64,000 bases of DNA from Panax quinquefolius. Taxonomy: Eukaryota > Streptophyta > Magnoliopsida > Apiales > Araliaceae. The DNA lies in assembly GCA_020205615.1 (NCBI GenBank), contig CM035171.1, positions 8,306,160-8,370,159 of the forward strand, in the 5' to 3' direction. Both the position numbers and the translations under genes were made by a program. Below, in pieces: positions 50,671 to 63,999 of this stretch (position 1 is the stretch's first letter; each line of letters opens with the position of its first letter). Under the pieces are notes generated by a model. That model saw only the letters and a program-made list of their open reading frames with translations, was not told where the DNA came from and did not search any database.

Positions 50671-53410
50671 TGTAAGACCCCAACTTATTATTAATGAAAT
50701 TTAATTTTCTCTATTTATTATTTTGAAATAGTAAGGGTGGATTTGATTAATGTGGATAGTTATGGGTAAAATCGCAAATATTTCAAAATAAGCAAGTGGT
50801 TATAAAATATTCATTGTTGTCGGGGAATATTAGTTTGGTGCGTGGAATATTAAATGCTTTGTCGGGGAATATTAAATGCGACGGTAGCGACCATGTAATA
50901 ATGGGCCCATGTGAAAGCGATTGGATGAAAAAAACGACAAATATAAGTTGTTTAAAAATAACGGCGTAGTTATTCACAATTAACACTATTGGAATACCCG
51001 ATTGGTTAAAACACGATGTCTGGCGTTGTTGCACGATGATTGATTATTGCACCAATTATTGAAGGCACTACTCAATAATGGTTACGATAATTCTTGTTCA
51101 ATTATTTTATTTTATTGAGTTAATAATTCTTTGCGTTGATATTTTATATTCTTTGTTGTTTGATAATTGTCATTACTGCGATATTTTTCATTATCGAAGC
51201 AATAATTCATATTATCGAATAATATTATTAGATAACATTATTGGCAATGTCTAGAAAGTTACATACAGAGAGGTTTGGTCACCTAATTTGCGCTTGTGAT
51301 GAAGAAATTCTTATTGGAAGCCCCTCTTTCACAGGAGGCTGCACGGTTATCGATATTGTGATTACATAATATTATTTGTGAATAATTAATTATTGATTCA
51401 TATGATGAGGAAAATATTGATTTTATGTGGATATAGATGGAGAAAAATTTTAATGTGACAATTGTTAAAAATTGAAATTTTATCTTTTTCTGATAAAATA
51501 ATTCATTTAAATATATTATTATATTTTAATAATATAATAATGGTGATATTTTACAACGAATGTGGGATATATGAGTATATGAGGAGGAAGAGTATTTTTG
51601 TTGCAATAAATGTTTAAAACATGTTAAACATGTCGGTGGACCCCATTTATTGACTGAAATTTGATTATAGCCTGTAAAATCGCTCGTTTGTGGATTTCGG
51701 TCAATTTCTCTTTGGAATTTGGAAAAACTTTCTTCTGCAAAGTTGTAGAGAATTGAATTTCCTATAAAAACTTGCGAGATTCGAATTTTCTGATGAAAGG
51801 GCTATTTATTGTGAATTATTAAAGTTCAAGAAGCTCTAAATAATTAATTTTGAAGTTTTAAATATTTTTAATAAGAAAAACGTTTTTTTTTGAGTTAGGC
51901 AAGGTGAGTCACTCTTGGTGGCTGATGGTTTGAATCAGATTTTGGGTGCGTAGAATTTAATAATTATATATTAATATTTTATTAAATTTTACTGCTTTTT
52001 GGTGTTCTAAGCGATTTCACATAAATAGGGTCTTGGGTTAGAATTGAAAATCACACCAGAAGCGAAGTTTTCTCTCTATATATTATCGCGTATTCTTGTG
52101 AGTATTTTGAGTATACTTTGAGTATTGCTATACTGGTGCAAGTCAAGTCATAGCCTATATCCTGTTTCAAATTTAAATCTTGATCTTTCGAGGTAAGGGA
52201 TGTTATTTTCTTCTCGAATGATATTATTTCTTCAATATCATTATCTTTGAAATATTGGTTGGAACTTTTTATCAAATTTGGAACTTTTTCATGTCGGGTT
52301 ACTATTCATGAGTTCTTATTCACGAGAGTTCTTATTCATGGTTCTTATTCACGAGTTCTTATTCACGAGTACTATTAATGTAAGCGTGAAGATGTTTTTT
52401 GGAATTTCTATCTTTTGGTGTCTGAGTTACTTATTCACGTACTCACGACTATTCACGATATCTGACTATTCACCAAAAAATAAAATTTCTTCTTTTCATC
52501 CAAAATATCTATTACGGATACTAGCTTTGATTGTATCCATGTTTTGATCATTCTTGAATTTTACACCACTATGATTATTTTTGAGGTATTTTTGAACATG
52601 GATAAAACAAAATACGAATCCTTAATCCTTAATCCTTGTCATTTTGTTTCCTTTGGATTCGTTTGTTTAAAAATATTTTTCATCATCCTCGGTCTTAAAT
52701 GATGATATTATTGAATATCTTTGGCACTGTAGTCTGCAGATGAGCAGTGTTGAGATGAACATGATTTAGATCGATTAATATCTTTGGCCCGTAGTGCAAA
52801 GATGAGCAGTGTTTAAATGAACATGACCAATGATGAATATCTTTGGCACATAGTGCAAAGATGAATATTTGATTCGGATGTATATTGATTGATGTTACGA
52901 GGGATAAAAGATGAGCGATGAACTTTTAAATTCATACATAGAAGATAGTAGTTTGCATTCTCTACTTAACTCTTCTAATGAATTATTATTTCATTGCGAA
53001 TATTGATTTAAAATTTGTTGTCTATTGTATTCTATTAGATTTTTCCTGTTGAAGACTAACGATAATTTGTTGTATATTATCTTAGTCATAATATTCTTTA
53101 TTGAGCTAGTTGAGCTCACCCTTTTCCTTTTTGTTCCATTTTTTTCTTCTCGGGAGGCGAGAATATAAGCGAGTCTGAGTCGGGGTATGGAATGAAGGTT
53201 TTAGAGAGGATTGTTTAGTAGTCCTCACCATTTTTGTAAAATAATGTATCAATAAATGTGATGAGGATTTATTTGAGTATAGATATTATCAGAAGATAAT
53301 ATTTGTATTTAAACTCACAGTTTCTTGTTGTAATAATAAAGTTGTAGTTGTTTACATACCATGTATTGACAACTCGAATGGGTGATGTATACCTATTTTG
53401 GGGCGTCGCG
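50671..53410 (+). mobile_element. 5' LTR of complete Ty3/gypsy element (2740 bp)
   Basis: It starts TGTAAGACCCCAACTTATTA and ends GGGGCGTCGCG beside a primer-binding site. The 3' copy is at 58150-60948. A TATA-like TTTCACATAAATAGGGTC near 52015 with the CTCTCTATATATTATCG leader is the probable promoter. The array TTACTATTCATGAG.. is at 52300-52385 and hairpin units are at 52715-52865. Confidence 0.92.
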
Positions 53411-53430
53411 GTTGGTATCGAGCTTAGGAT
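53411..53430 (+). other. Primer-binding site
   Basis: GTTGGTATCGAGCTTAGGAT matches the TGGTATCAGAGC core (initiator Met tRNA) with one base lost. It lies directly after the 5' LTR. Confidence 0.75.
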
Positions 53431-53619
53431 ATGATCTCTGGCGGAGATCGGGGAATAGAACTAGGAGGGAGAGGCAGGTAAATCCTTCGCTAGTGTGTCC
53501 TACCTAAGCTTATTTGTTAGTTGGTCATTATATAGGGATATTATGTGATATATTGATTTCCTTAATTAACCCTTGTTTTATGACGGTGTTTGAGAATGTC
53601 GTGAGAATATTAACAATGG

Positions 53620-54677
53620 AAATGAGGCCAGTGGAGCGCTGTACTCACCAGCGAGGAGAGCGTCTGACAGTGGCAATGTTCCTCCTGTGAACAACACCAT
53701 TGAAGCGAGATGATGAGCGAGGGATGTTTAGAAGCTTTTTGCGATTCATGCAAAATCGGATGAGGAGACTTCGTGTTCAAAATACGGGAGAAATGATAGC
53801 AATTCACGGGTTTGTCACAAATGTAAGATTCAAAGAGTTGGGACCACGAATTTAAAGGAAAGCGAGATCCGATCATGGCGGAAACATGGGTCAAGCAAAT
53901 TACCAAGATATTCGATGTCTTGGGATGCGGAGGAACGAAAGGTTCCATTCGCCACCTTTATGTTCCGTGGTGAGGCGAGACTCTTTGGTGGGAGTGCGTG
54001 AAGCGTACCCCATCCACCGCTTTTCGGCGTGTCTTGGGAGGCGTTTGAAACTATTTAATGACAAATACTTTCACGAAAGTGTTAAATCATATGAAGGAAG
54101 TGGAGTTTATTAGGCTGAAGCGAAACAACATGGCGGTGTCTCGATGCGAGGCAAAGTTTGCTAAGTTATCTAGGTTTGCACCTCATTTGGTGGAGAATGA
54201 GGAGCGTATGGCGCGGATGTTTCTTAGAGGTTTGAAACCGCATCGTCGATATCTCATTTCTCATAAATTTTCTCTTTATTCGGATGTTGTAAAATGTGGG
54301 CTCAATTATTAGAAGCGAGATAACGAAATACGGTCCAACTGAGGACCCAACCGAGGATCGTACTGGAGAGATAGCGATCAATGAATAATGATAACCAAAT
54401 GGAGAAAAAAGAGACGGACAAAAATGGTTACCACTCTGGTGGTAATCATGGTCATGAAAATGAAAAAGCGAGTCGGAGGAGATTTTAAAAGAGAGATTTA
54501 ACAACGACCATGTGAAGGCAGCGGTCTTATGACAAGCTCGGTTCTAAGGGAGGAAACGACCACCGGTCGTATCTTTATAAATCTCGGGAAAGAGGGACAT
54601 ATCGGTCCAAACTGCTGTCCCAACAGTTCAAGGTATGCTATAATTATGGAAAGGAAGGACATATCACTCGAGATTGT
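53620..54677 (+). pseudogene. gag region with altered zinc knuckle
   Basis: Capsid-type segments occur in alternating frames: an ETWVKQITKIFDV-like piece at 53880, YFHESVKSYEG at 54077, then SRCEAKFAKLSRFAPHLVEN and EERMARMFLRGLKPHRRY. At 54636-54677 the knuckle reads CYNYGKEGHITRDC, with the second Cys replaced by Tyr. At least four frame changes break the gene, so it is non-functional as written. Confidence 0.82.
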
Positions 54678-54829
54678 ATGGTAGCGAAACCTAGTTCAAT
54701 GAGGCGGTGACTCAAAAGATCGTCCCGAAAAAGTCAAAGTCAGCGATTCCGGAAGGCGTTTGTTGTGGTTGGTCATAATCGAGGAACCCAAGCGAGGTTA
54801 TCACGGGTAAGCTATTTATAAATTCTTGC

Positions 54830-55180
54830 GAAGTTTATACCTTACTTGATCTTCGGTGCTACCCATTCATTTATCTCTCTGCTGCATGTGCTCAACGTTT
54901 AAACTTGACTCGGAGAAATTAGACTTTGACTATCTGTGGAAACTCCGTTGGGAGAAACTTTCATCACATCCACTGTTTATAAATCTTGTTTGATTCAAGT
55001 TGGCACCATTACCTTACACATTGACCTTATCTCTTTAAAGATACTTGCTTTTGATGTGATTTTAGGGATTGATTGGTTAACTACTCATCATGCCAAAATT
55101 GATTGTTTTATTAAGGTTGTTAGTTTTCATATTCTAACCACTGTTGTTATGCAATTCAAGCAACTAAACCATTAAAATCA
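54830..55180 (+). pseudogene. Retropepsin-type protease region
   Basis: The C-terminal half is open (54936-55175) and shows AFDVILGIDWLTTHHAKIDC, a hallmark of Ty3/gypsy proteases. The active-site D(S/T)GATHSF segment lies near 54845-54880 and is broken by a small indel. Confidence 0.78.
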
Positions 55181-55399
55181 ATCACTATCATATCTAATCA
55201 TAAAGCTATTCGTTTATTGAAAAGCGGATGTCAAGCTTTCTTAGCCCATGTTATGGATTTGAATAAAGACACGTCAAATTTGAAAAATATTCTGTTGTTA
55301 TTGACTTTCTGACATATTTCTGAAGAACTTCCGGTCTACCCCGAGCGTGAAGTTGAATTCTTTATTGATCTTGAACTTTGTACAAGCCCATTTCTAAAA

Positions 55400-56660
55400 C
55401 CCCATATCGAATGGCTCTATTGAACTTGGAGTTAAAGGTCCAACTACTGAAATTGTTGGACATCGGTTTCATTCGTCTAAGTACATCTCCTTGGGTGCTC
55501 TATTTTATTAGTAAAGAAGAAAAGACGGGAGTATCGACTTTGTATTGACTATCGGGAATTGAACCATGTCACCATCAAGAATAGGTATCCTCTACCTCGT
55601 ATTGATGACTTGTTTGACCCGATTGCAAGGGGCACAATTCTTTTCAAAATCGATCTTAGATTACGGATATCATCAATTGAAGATTAGGCGAGGATATTCA
55701 AAGCGCCTTGAAACTTCGGTATGGGCATTATGAATTCTTAGTCATGTCTTTCGGATTGCTACTAATGCTCCTACGGCTTTCATGGATATGATGAACCAAG
55801 TATTCAAGGAATATTTGGATCAATTCGTTGTTGTCTTTATTGATGACATCCTTATATATTCCAAAAGTCGTGAAGATCATGAGCACCATTTGAAGTTGGT
55901 ACTCCAAAGGCTTCGTGAAAACAAACTATATGCCAAATTGAAGAAATCGAGTTACGGCTTGAGGAAGTAGCATTCCTTGGGCACGTGGTGTCGAAACATG
56001 GAGTATCTGTTGATCCGTGAAGATTGAAACAATCTGAAAGTTAGAACAACAAAAGTCGGTGGTGAAGTCGTAGTAGTTTTGGGCTTAATTTGGTTATTAT
56101 CGGAGATTCGTGGAAGGTTTTCTCGAATCGCTACTCCATTAACCCAACTAACTTCGGAAGGATACAAAATTCGTTTGGAGCGAAGAATGCGAGAAGAGTT
56201 TCCAAGAGCTTAAGAGGAGACTTATTTGGCTTTTGTTACAACAATACCATCTGGTTCGGATGGATTTGTTATCTCTGATGATGCTTGAGCAAAAGGGTTA
56301 GGATGTGTTCTCATGCAATGTGGGAAAGTCATAGCCTTTATGCCTCGCGACAACTTAAAGAGTATGAGAGGAATTATCCTACTCTCGTGATCTAGAGTTA
56401 GCGGCAATGTTTTTATTACGCTAAAGATATGGAGGCACTATCTATATATGGGAGAAAGTGGAGATATATTGGACCATAAAAGCCTTAAATATTTCTTCAC
56501 TCAAAAAAGAACTCAACATCGCCAAGCGGCGACGACGTTGGCTCGAGCTATTGAAAGACTACGACCACACTATTGATACCATCCGGTAAAAGCGAGCGTG
56601 GTAGGTAATAGCGTTGAGTAGAAGATCATATCTTGCGGGAATGAGTGCGATGATGTCAAG
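55400..56660 (+). pseudogene. Reverse transcriptase and RNase H region
   Basis: RT blocks appear in order: [18 protein letters not shown] at 55560-55620, FSKIDLR near 55635, MSFG near 55745, then the catalytic [20 protein letters not shown] at 55828-55885 in an open 62-codon frame. RNase H blocks follow from about 56222 to 56660 (VFMQCGK-type, RQLKEYERNYP-type, WRHYLYG-type) in shifting frames. Several frameshifts disable it. Confidence 0.85.
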
Positions 56661-56849
56661 TATCGCGTAGAGCCAACTTTAATAGAAAAAGTTAAGGTTG
56701 CTCGAGCCAGGCCAGGATCGATCGTATGAAGAAGAAAGTACAAGAAGGAGCTATTAGGGCGAGAATTGATGAAGAAGGAATACTTGAGTCCACTCTCTGA
56801 GACTTTGTGTTCCTAACGACTCGATTTGAAGTACAAGATTATGATGGAG

Positions 56850-58137
56850 GCACACAATACACCATTTGCAATCCATCACTGGAAGTACTAAAATGTATCG
56901 TGATCTTGACATACATTTTGGTGGAACAATATGAAGAGAGAGATTGCAAAGTTTATCTCGATGTGTTTAACTTGTCAGCGTGTAAAGGCGAGCATCTGGT
57001 ACCTAAGGTCCGTTGCAACCACTTGAGATTCGAAATGGAAGTGGGAACACATTACCATGGATTTAGATTCTGGGTCTTCCTACGGTTTCTCGGGCATCAA
57101 TGCTATTTGGGTTATTGTTGATAGATTAACCAAGTCTGCTCATTTCTTGCCGATCACGGAGACTTATTCACTTGAGCGTCTTGCTAGTATATGCGTGAAT
57201 GAGATTGTGAGGTTGCATGGCATGCTGTATCCATAGTTTGGGATCGTGACCCAAGATTCACTTCAAGATTTTGGGTTAGCTTGCAAAAAGCTATGGGCGC
57301 AGTTTGCGATTGATTTGACATACCATCCTCAAAGCGGACGGACAATCGAAAGGACTATTCAAACTCTTGAAGATTTATTAAGACTACGTGTCCTAGACTT
57401 CAAGGCGGTTAGGATAAGTATTTACCATTGGTGGAATTCTCCTACAACAACAGGTTATCGAGCAAGTATAGGTGTGGCTCCATTTGAAGCATTATATGGG
57501 CGAAAATGTCGTTCTCGATATGTTGGGATGAGGTGGGTGAAGCAACATTGTTGGGACCCGAGTTGAAATACGTATATGACTACCGAAAAGATCCAAATGA
57601 TTCGACAACGTATACAAACAAAGACAAGATCGACAAAAAGAGTTATGCGGATCTTCATCCGAAAGGGCGTGGAATTTAGTGTAGGGGATCATGTATTGTT
57701 GCGAGTTGCTCCATGGAAGGGAGTTACAAGATTTGGGAAGAGAGGAAAGCTCGATCCACAATTTATTGGTCCATTTCAAATTCTTGGCCAAGTAGAAAAT
57801 GTAGCCTATAGACTTGCGTTACCTCCAAGTATGTCTCGTGTTCATAATGTGTTTCACATATCATCACTTAAGTAAATATGTGAAAGACCGAACCACGTTA
57901 TAGAGTTAGAACCAGGACGAGATAGCCAGAAGACTTAACGTATGAGGAGGTACTGTCAAGATTTTGGATAGGAAGGAGCATGTCCTACGCTATGAAAGGT
58001 CATACCACAAGTTAAAGTTTTGTGGAGGAATCATGCTATAGAGGAAATGACACGGGAATTGGAAGCGGAAATGAAAGCGAGGTATCCTCACCTTTTGAAA
58101 CACACAGTCGTCGTCGATTTCGAGGACGAAATTTCAT
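56850..58137 (+). pseudogene. Integrase region and C-terminal pol tail
   Basis: Catalytic-core blocks: VIVDRLTKSAHFLPI near 57113-57158, WDRDPRFTSRFW near 57239-57276, and TYHPQSGRTIERTIQTLED near 57319-57377. ALYGRKCRS at 57490 and VGDHVLLRVAPWKGVTRFGK followed by QFIGPFQILG mark the C-terminal part, with VLWRNHAIEEMTRELEAEM near the end, as in Tekay/Del-type chromoviruses (placement inferred). Frames change repeatedly. The tail ends 12 bp before the polypurine tract. Confidence 0.85.
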
Positions 58138-58149
58138 AAGGAGGGAGGT
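58138..58149 (+). other. Polypurine tract
   Basis: AAGGAGGGAGGT lies directly before the 3' LTR, as expected for plus-strand priming. Confidence 0.8.
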
Positions 58150-60948
58150 TGTAAGACCCCAACTTATTATTAATGAAATTTAATTTTCTCTATTTATTAT
58201 TTTGAAATAGTAAGGGTGGATTTGATTAATGTGGATAGTTATGGGTAAAATACATAAATATTTCAAAATAAGCAGTGGTTATAAAATATTCATTGTTGTC
58301 GGGGAATATTCGTTTGGTGGTGGAATATTAAATTCTTTCGGGGAATATTAAATGCGGCCATGTAGCAATGTGTGGGCCCCATAACGAAAGCGATTGGATG
58401 AAGAAAACGACAAATATAAGTTGTTTAAAAATAACGGCGTAGTTATTCTGAGATTAACTTATCTATTGGAATACCCGGTGGTTAAAACACGACGATGTCT
58501 ACTGCGTTGTTGTTACAAGATTATTGATTATTGCACCAATTATTGAAGGCACTACTCAATAATGGTTACGATAATTCTTGCTTTATTAGATATTTTATTT
58601 TATTGAGTTAATAATTCTTGCGTTGATATTTTATATTCTTTGTTGTTTGATAATTGTCATTTACGATATTTTTCATTATCGAAGCAATAATTCATATTAT
58701 CTGAATAATATTATTAGATAACATTATTGGCAATGTCTAGAAAGTTACATCTAAGGAGAGGTTTGGTCACCTAATTGCGGCGCAGAGATGAAGAAGAAAT
58801 TCTTATTGGAAAGCCCTCTTTCACAGGAAGCTGCACGGTTGTCGATATTGTGATTCTGTAATATTATTTATGAATAATTAATTATTGATTCATATGATGA
58901 GAAAAATATTGATTTTATGTGGATATAGATTGGAGAAAAATTTTAATGTGACAATTGTTAAAATTGAAATTTTATCTTTTTACGATAAAATAATTCATTT
59001 AAATATATTATTATATTTTAATAATATAATAATGGTGATATTTTTACAACGAATGTGGGATATATGAGTATCTGAGGAGGAAGAGTATTTTTGTTTGCAA
59101 TAAATGTTTAAAACATGTTAAACATGTCGGTGGACCCCATTTATTATTTGAAATTTGATTATAACTTTAAAATCGCTTGTTTGTGGATTTGATTCAATTC
59201 TCTTTGGAATTTGGAAAAACTTTCTTCTGTAAAGTTGTAGAAATTGAATTTCCTATAAAACTCGCGAGATTCGAATTTTCTGATGAAAGGGCTATTTATT
59301 GTGAATTATTAAAGTTATGAAGCTCCTAAATAATTAATTTTTGAAGTTTTAAATATTTTTAATAAGAAAAACGTTTTTTTTGAGTTAGGCAAGGTAAGTC
59401 ACTCTTGGTGGCTGATGGTTTGAATCAGATTTTGGGTGCGTAGGAATTTAATAATTATATATTAATATTTTATTAAATTTTACTTTTTGGTGTTCTAGCG
59501 ATTTCTATAAATAATAAGTCTTGGGTTAGAATTGAAAATCACACGAAGCTGAAGTTTTCTCTCTATATTATCGAGTGTATTCTTGTGAGTATTTTGAGTA
59601 TACTTTGAGTATTGCTATATCTGATTGCAAGTCCAAGTCATAGCTTATATCCTGTGTTTAAATTTAAAGTCTTGATCTTTCGAGGTAAGGGATGTTATTT
59701 TCTTCTCAAATGATATTATTTCTTTAATATCATTATCTTTGAAATATTAGTTGGAACTTTTTATCAAATTTGAACTTTTTCATGTAAGGTTACTATTCAT
59801 GAGTTCTTATTCACGAGTTACTATTCATGGAGTTCTTATTCACGATTCTTATTCGAAAGTCTATTATTAATGAAGCGTGAAGATGTTTTTGTGGAATTTC
59901 TATCTTTTGGTGTCGAGTTACTATTCATTCACGTATTCTGGCACTATTCACGATATCTGACACTATTCACCGAAAAATAAAATTTCTTCTTTTAAGTCCA
60001 AAATATCTATTCGGATACTAGCTTTGATTGTATCCATGTTTTGATCATTCTTGAATTTTACACCACTATGATTATTTTTGAGGTATTTTTGAACATGGAT
60101 AAAACAAAGTCACGAATCCTTAATCCTTAATCCTTGTCATTTTGTTTCAATTGGATTCGTTTGTTTAAAAATATTTTTCATCATCCTCGATCTTAAATGA
60201 TGATATTATTGAATATCTTTGGCTTTTATGTAGTGCGAAGATGAATGATTTCTGAGAATATCTTTGGCACAGTAGTGCAAAGATGAGCAGTGTTGAGATG
60301 AACATGATTGGATGATTAATATCTTTGGCCCGTAGTGCAAAGATGAGCAGTGTTTAAATGAACATGACCAATGATGAATATCTTTGGCACAGAGTGCAAA
60401 GATGAATATTTGATTCGGATGTATATTGATTGATGTTACGGGGATAAAAGATGAGCGATGAACTTTTAAATTCATACATAGAAGATAGTAGTTTGCATTC
60501 TCTACTTAACTCTTCTAATGAATTATTATTTCATTGCGAATATTGATTTAAAATTTGTTGTCTATTGTATTCTATTAGATTTTTCCTGTTGAAGACTAAC
60601 GATAATTTGTTGTATATTATCTTAGTCATAATATTCTTTCTTGAGCTAGTTGAGCTCACCCTTTTCCTTTTTGTTCCATTTTTCTCTCGGGAGGCGAGAA
60701 TATAGCGAGTGCGAGTTGGGGTATGGAATGAAGGTTCTAGAGAGAGTTGTTTAGTAGTCCTCACCATTTTGTAAAATAATGTATCAATAAATGTGATGAG
60801 GATTTATTTGAGTATAGATATTGTCAGAAGATAATATTTGTATTTAAACTCACGATTTCTTGTTGTAATAATAAAGTTGTAGTTGTTTACGTACCATGTA
60901 TTGACAACTCGGAATGGGTGATGTATACCTATTTTGGAGGCGTCCACA
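58150..60948 (+). mobile_element. 3' LTR of complete Ty3/gypsy element (2799 bp)
   Basis: It begins TGTAAGACCCCAACTTATTA and ends GGAGGCGTCCACA, and is collinear with 50671-53410. Most differences are one to four base indels. It contains the repeat TTCTTATTCACGAG at 59790-59870 and hairpin units at 60210-60405. After it the host LTR continues. Confidence 0.92.
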
Positions 60949-63900
60949 AAATGCCTAGAAAGTTCTGTCTAAGGAGAGGTTTGGTCACCTAATCAATTGC
61001 GTGCAAGTAGGAGAAATTCTTATTGAAAGCCCTGCTTTCTGAAAGCGACACAGGTTGTCGATATTGTGATTATGTAATATTATTTGTGAATAATTAATTA
61101 TTGATTTTTTATGATGAGGAAAATATCTATTTTATATGGACATAGATGGAGAAAATTTTAATGTGACAATTGTTGAAAATTGAAATTTTATCTTTTTCGA
61201 TAAAATAATTCATTTAAATATATTATAATATTTTAATAATATAATAATGGTGATATTTTTACATGAATGTGGGATATATGAGTATCTGAGGAGGAAGAGT
61301 ATTTTATTGCAATAAATGTTTAAAACATGTTAAACATGTCGGTGGACCTCATTTATTGATTTGAAATTTGATTATAACTTTGTAAAATCGCCTGGTTTGT
61401 GGATTTTGGTCAATTTACTGTTTGGAATTCGGAAAAACTTTCTTACGTAAAGTTGTAGAGAATTGAATTTCCTATAAAAACTCGTGAGATTCGAATTTTT
61501 CTGACAAAGGGCTATTTATTATGAATTATTGAAGTTCAATTAATTAATTATTATTTTTTTGGAGTTTTAAATTAATTAATTATGAAAAACGTTTTTTTAT
61601 TTTGTGGCCTCATTAAACATGTGCAAAATCAGCTGATTTCAAATGTCTAGAGGTGGGCTTGAAATTTGATAATAATATTATTATTATATTCAATTTTACT
61701 GCTTTGGTGTTCTAAACAATTTCCTATAAATAGGGTGCTTGGGTTAGAATTGAAAATCACACCGTAAACCAAGTTTTCTCTCTATATTATCGAAGCGTAT
61801 TCTTGTGAGTATTTTGAGTATACTTTGAGTATTGCTATACTGATGCAAGTTAGTTCACGTTTATTCCGGTCGGCATCTTGCTTTCTTTTGAGGTAAGGAT
61901 ATAGTAAGGGATTTTAAGGGTTATTATGTTTTTAGTTTGAAATTTTTTGAACCTTCAAAAATTCTGGAAAAATTTGAAATGATAATTTGATGAGTTTTAT
62001 ATATTGTATCCAAAATGGCGATTTTGGATGTATAAATTGAGAGTTATGAATTTTATGAGAAAAGACTATTTTAAAAGTAACAGCTTATAACTCCTTGTGG
62101 TTAACTCCAAAATTGATGAAATTTTTATTGGGAGTACATCTATATAATATCAGTATAACGTATTAATTTCAAATTTTGGACAAAATTATAATTTATGATA
62201 AATGTTTAAATATTCGGTGGTTTTGGCCATGTGAAAAATAGTAAATGAATTTAAAAATTCTGAGAAAATATATATTCAATATAGGACTATATTTTTCTAA
62301 ATCCCAGAAAATAAATATTTTTGGAAATGATTTGGTATTTTTCATGAAAATGTTCTAGTTATGAGTAAATGAATTAAATATGTTATGTGAAGTAAGAAAA
62401 TTAGAAAATATGATTTTATGGCTTGAGAATCATATATGAGGTATATCTGCATTTTTTAATGAGGGTTTTGGTTATTGGTGATGAAATCTTATGAGTTTGG
62501 CATTTTATGATGATTAAATGCATTAATTAGTAAAGTGTAAACAATTTAATTAAATTGTTTATAAGTTTTAGAAATTATTAAATATTGTTGTAATATTAAG
62601 AATATTAAGATTTTGATATTATTAAGTGATTTTATAACATTTGGATTAAGGTGTTATAAATATTGATATGGATTTTATTATGAAACTTTATCTTTTTTAT
62701 TAGTATGAGGAATTCTTATGCTTGCGTATACGGTTACTATGTACTGAATCACGGGTACTATTCACGACAAATTGGTTTCTTCTCTACGACCAAATTATCG
62801 TTGATTTATGAATTTTACTCTTGAAATTAAAACCATGTTTTGATTATATTATTTTATATAACATTCTTATAACCCTAATGATGATATTTCTCTTTGACTT
62901 GAGTGTAAAGATGGGTAGATTATTGGTATGATCGTGACCATAGGTTTTCTTTGGCCGATGGTGCAAAAGTTGAATTGTTGGTTGGTATGATCATGACCAT
63001 TGAATTTACAATTGAATATTTTAGCTTAAGTGCAAAGGTGAATTGATCAACATGGTTATAATTATTGTTATATAACTTCAAATGATTATGTATTTCTTTG
63101 ATATATGAATATCTTTGGCTCGTAGTGCAAAGATGACTTGTTGATGAATATCTTAGCTTTTGTAGTGTAAAGATGAATTATTGATGAATATCTTTTGCTC
63201 GTGGTCTGAAGATGACTTGTTGATGAATATCTTAACTTTTGTAGTCAAAGATGAATTATTGATGAATATCTTTTGGCTCGTAATGCAAAGATGACTGTTG
63301 TTGAATATCTTTGCTTTTATGGTGCAAAGATGAATTATTGATGAATATCTTTGGCTCGTTGTTGCAAAAGATGACTTGTTGTTGAATATCTTTAGCTTTG
63401 TAGTGCAAAGATGAATTATTGATGAATATTTTGGCTCGTAATGCAAAGATGACTTTTGTTGAATATCTTTGCTTTTGTAGTGTAAAGATGAACTGTTGAT
63501 GAATATCTTTGGCCGTGTAGTGCAAAGATGAATTTATTAATATGATTATGAGCGAGGCTGTGATTTGGTATAACCATGATATTTGATGTTTCGTAAAGAG
63601 GCAATTGATGAAAATTATCTTACGTCCCGGATGAGAAGAGGAATTTAGAATCACAATTATGATTATGAGTTATTCATATGATGTGGAAAGGAAAGGCTGT
63701 TGATTGATGTTCTGAGGATAAAATATTGTTGGTGGACTTTTTAACGTGGAGAAGACAATAGAATTTATAGTCTATTTGACTCTTTTAATGGATTGCTCGT
63801 TAAGATTAACTATGATTGAAAAGTTTTATCATCTACCATATGTTCTAAATCTACGATTTATTATTGATGAAGACTATTGATAATTTATGTATCTTTAGTT

Positions 63901-63999
63901 ATAATATTCTTTCTTGAGCTAGTTGTGCTCACCCTTTTGTTTCACAATTCCTTTCGGGTAATAAGAGTGTATTTGGGTTGGCGGGGATAACAAGGGAAT
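60949..63999 (+). mobile_element. Host LTR, right part, running off the window
   Basis: Starts with ATGCCTAGAAAGTTCTG, continuing the LTR interrupted at 50670. The first ~900 bp follow the common LTR; from about 61900 it follows the second subfamily seen at 6970-8880 (AAATTTGAAATGATAATTTG, GGGAGTACATCTATATAATA, GGTGGTTTTGGCCATGTG). No gene seen. Confidence 0.8.
63104..63535. repeat. 39 bp hairpin tandem repeat, ~11 units
   Basis: GAATATCTTTGGCTCGTAGT, then GCAAAGATGA.TTGTTGAT units, orthologous to 8060-8402, with loops more diverged (GCTTTTGTAGT, GGCTCGTAATG). The ATCTTTG..CAAAGAT arms are kept in most units. Confidence 0.8.
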
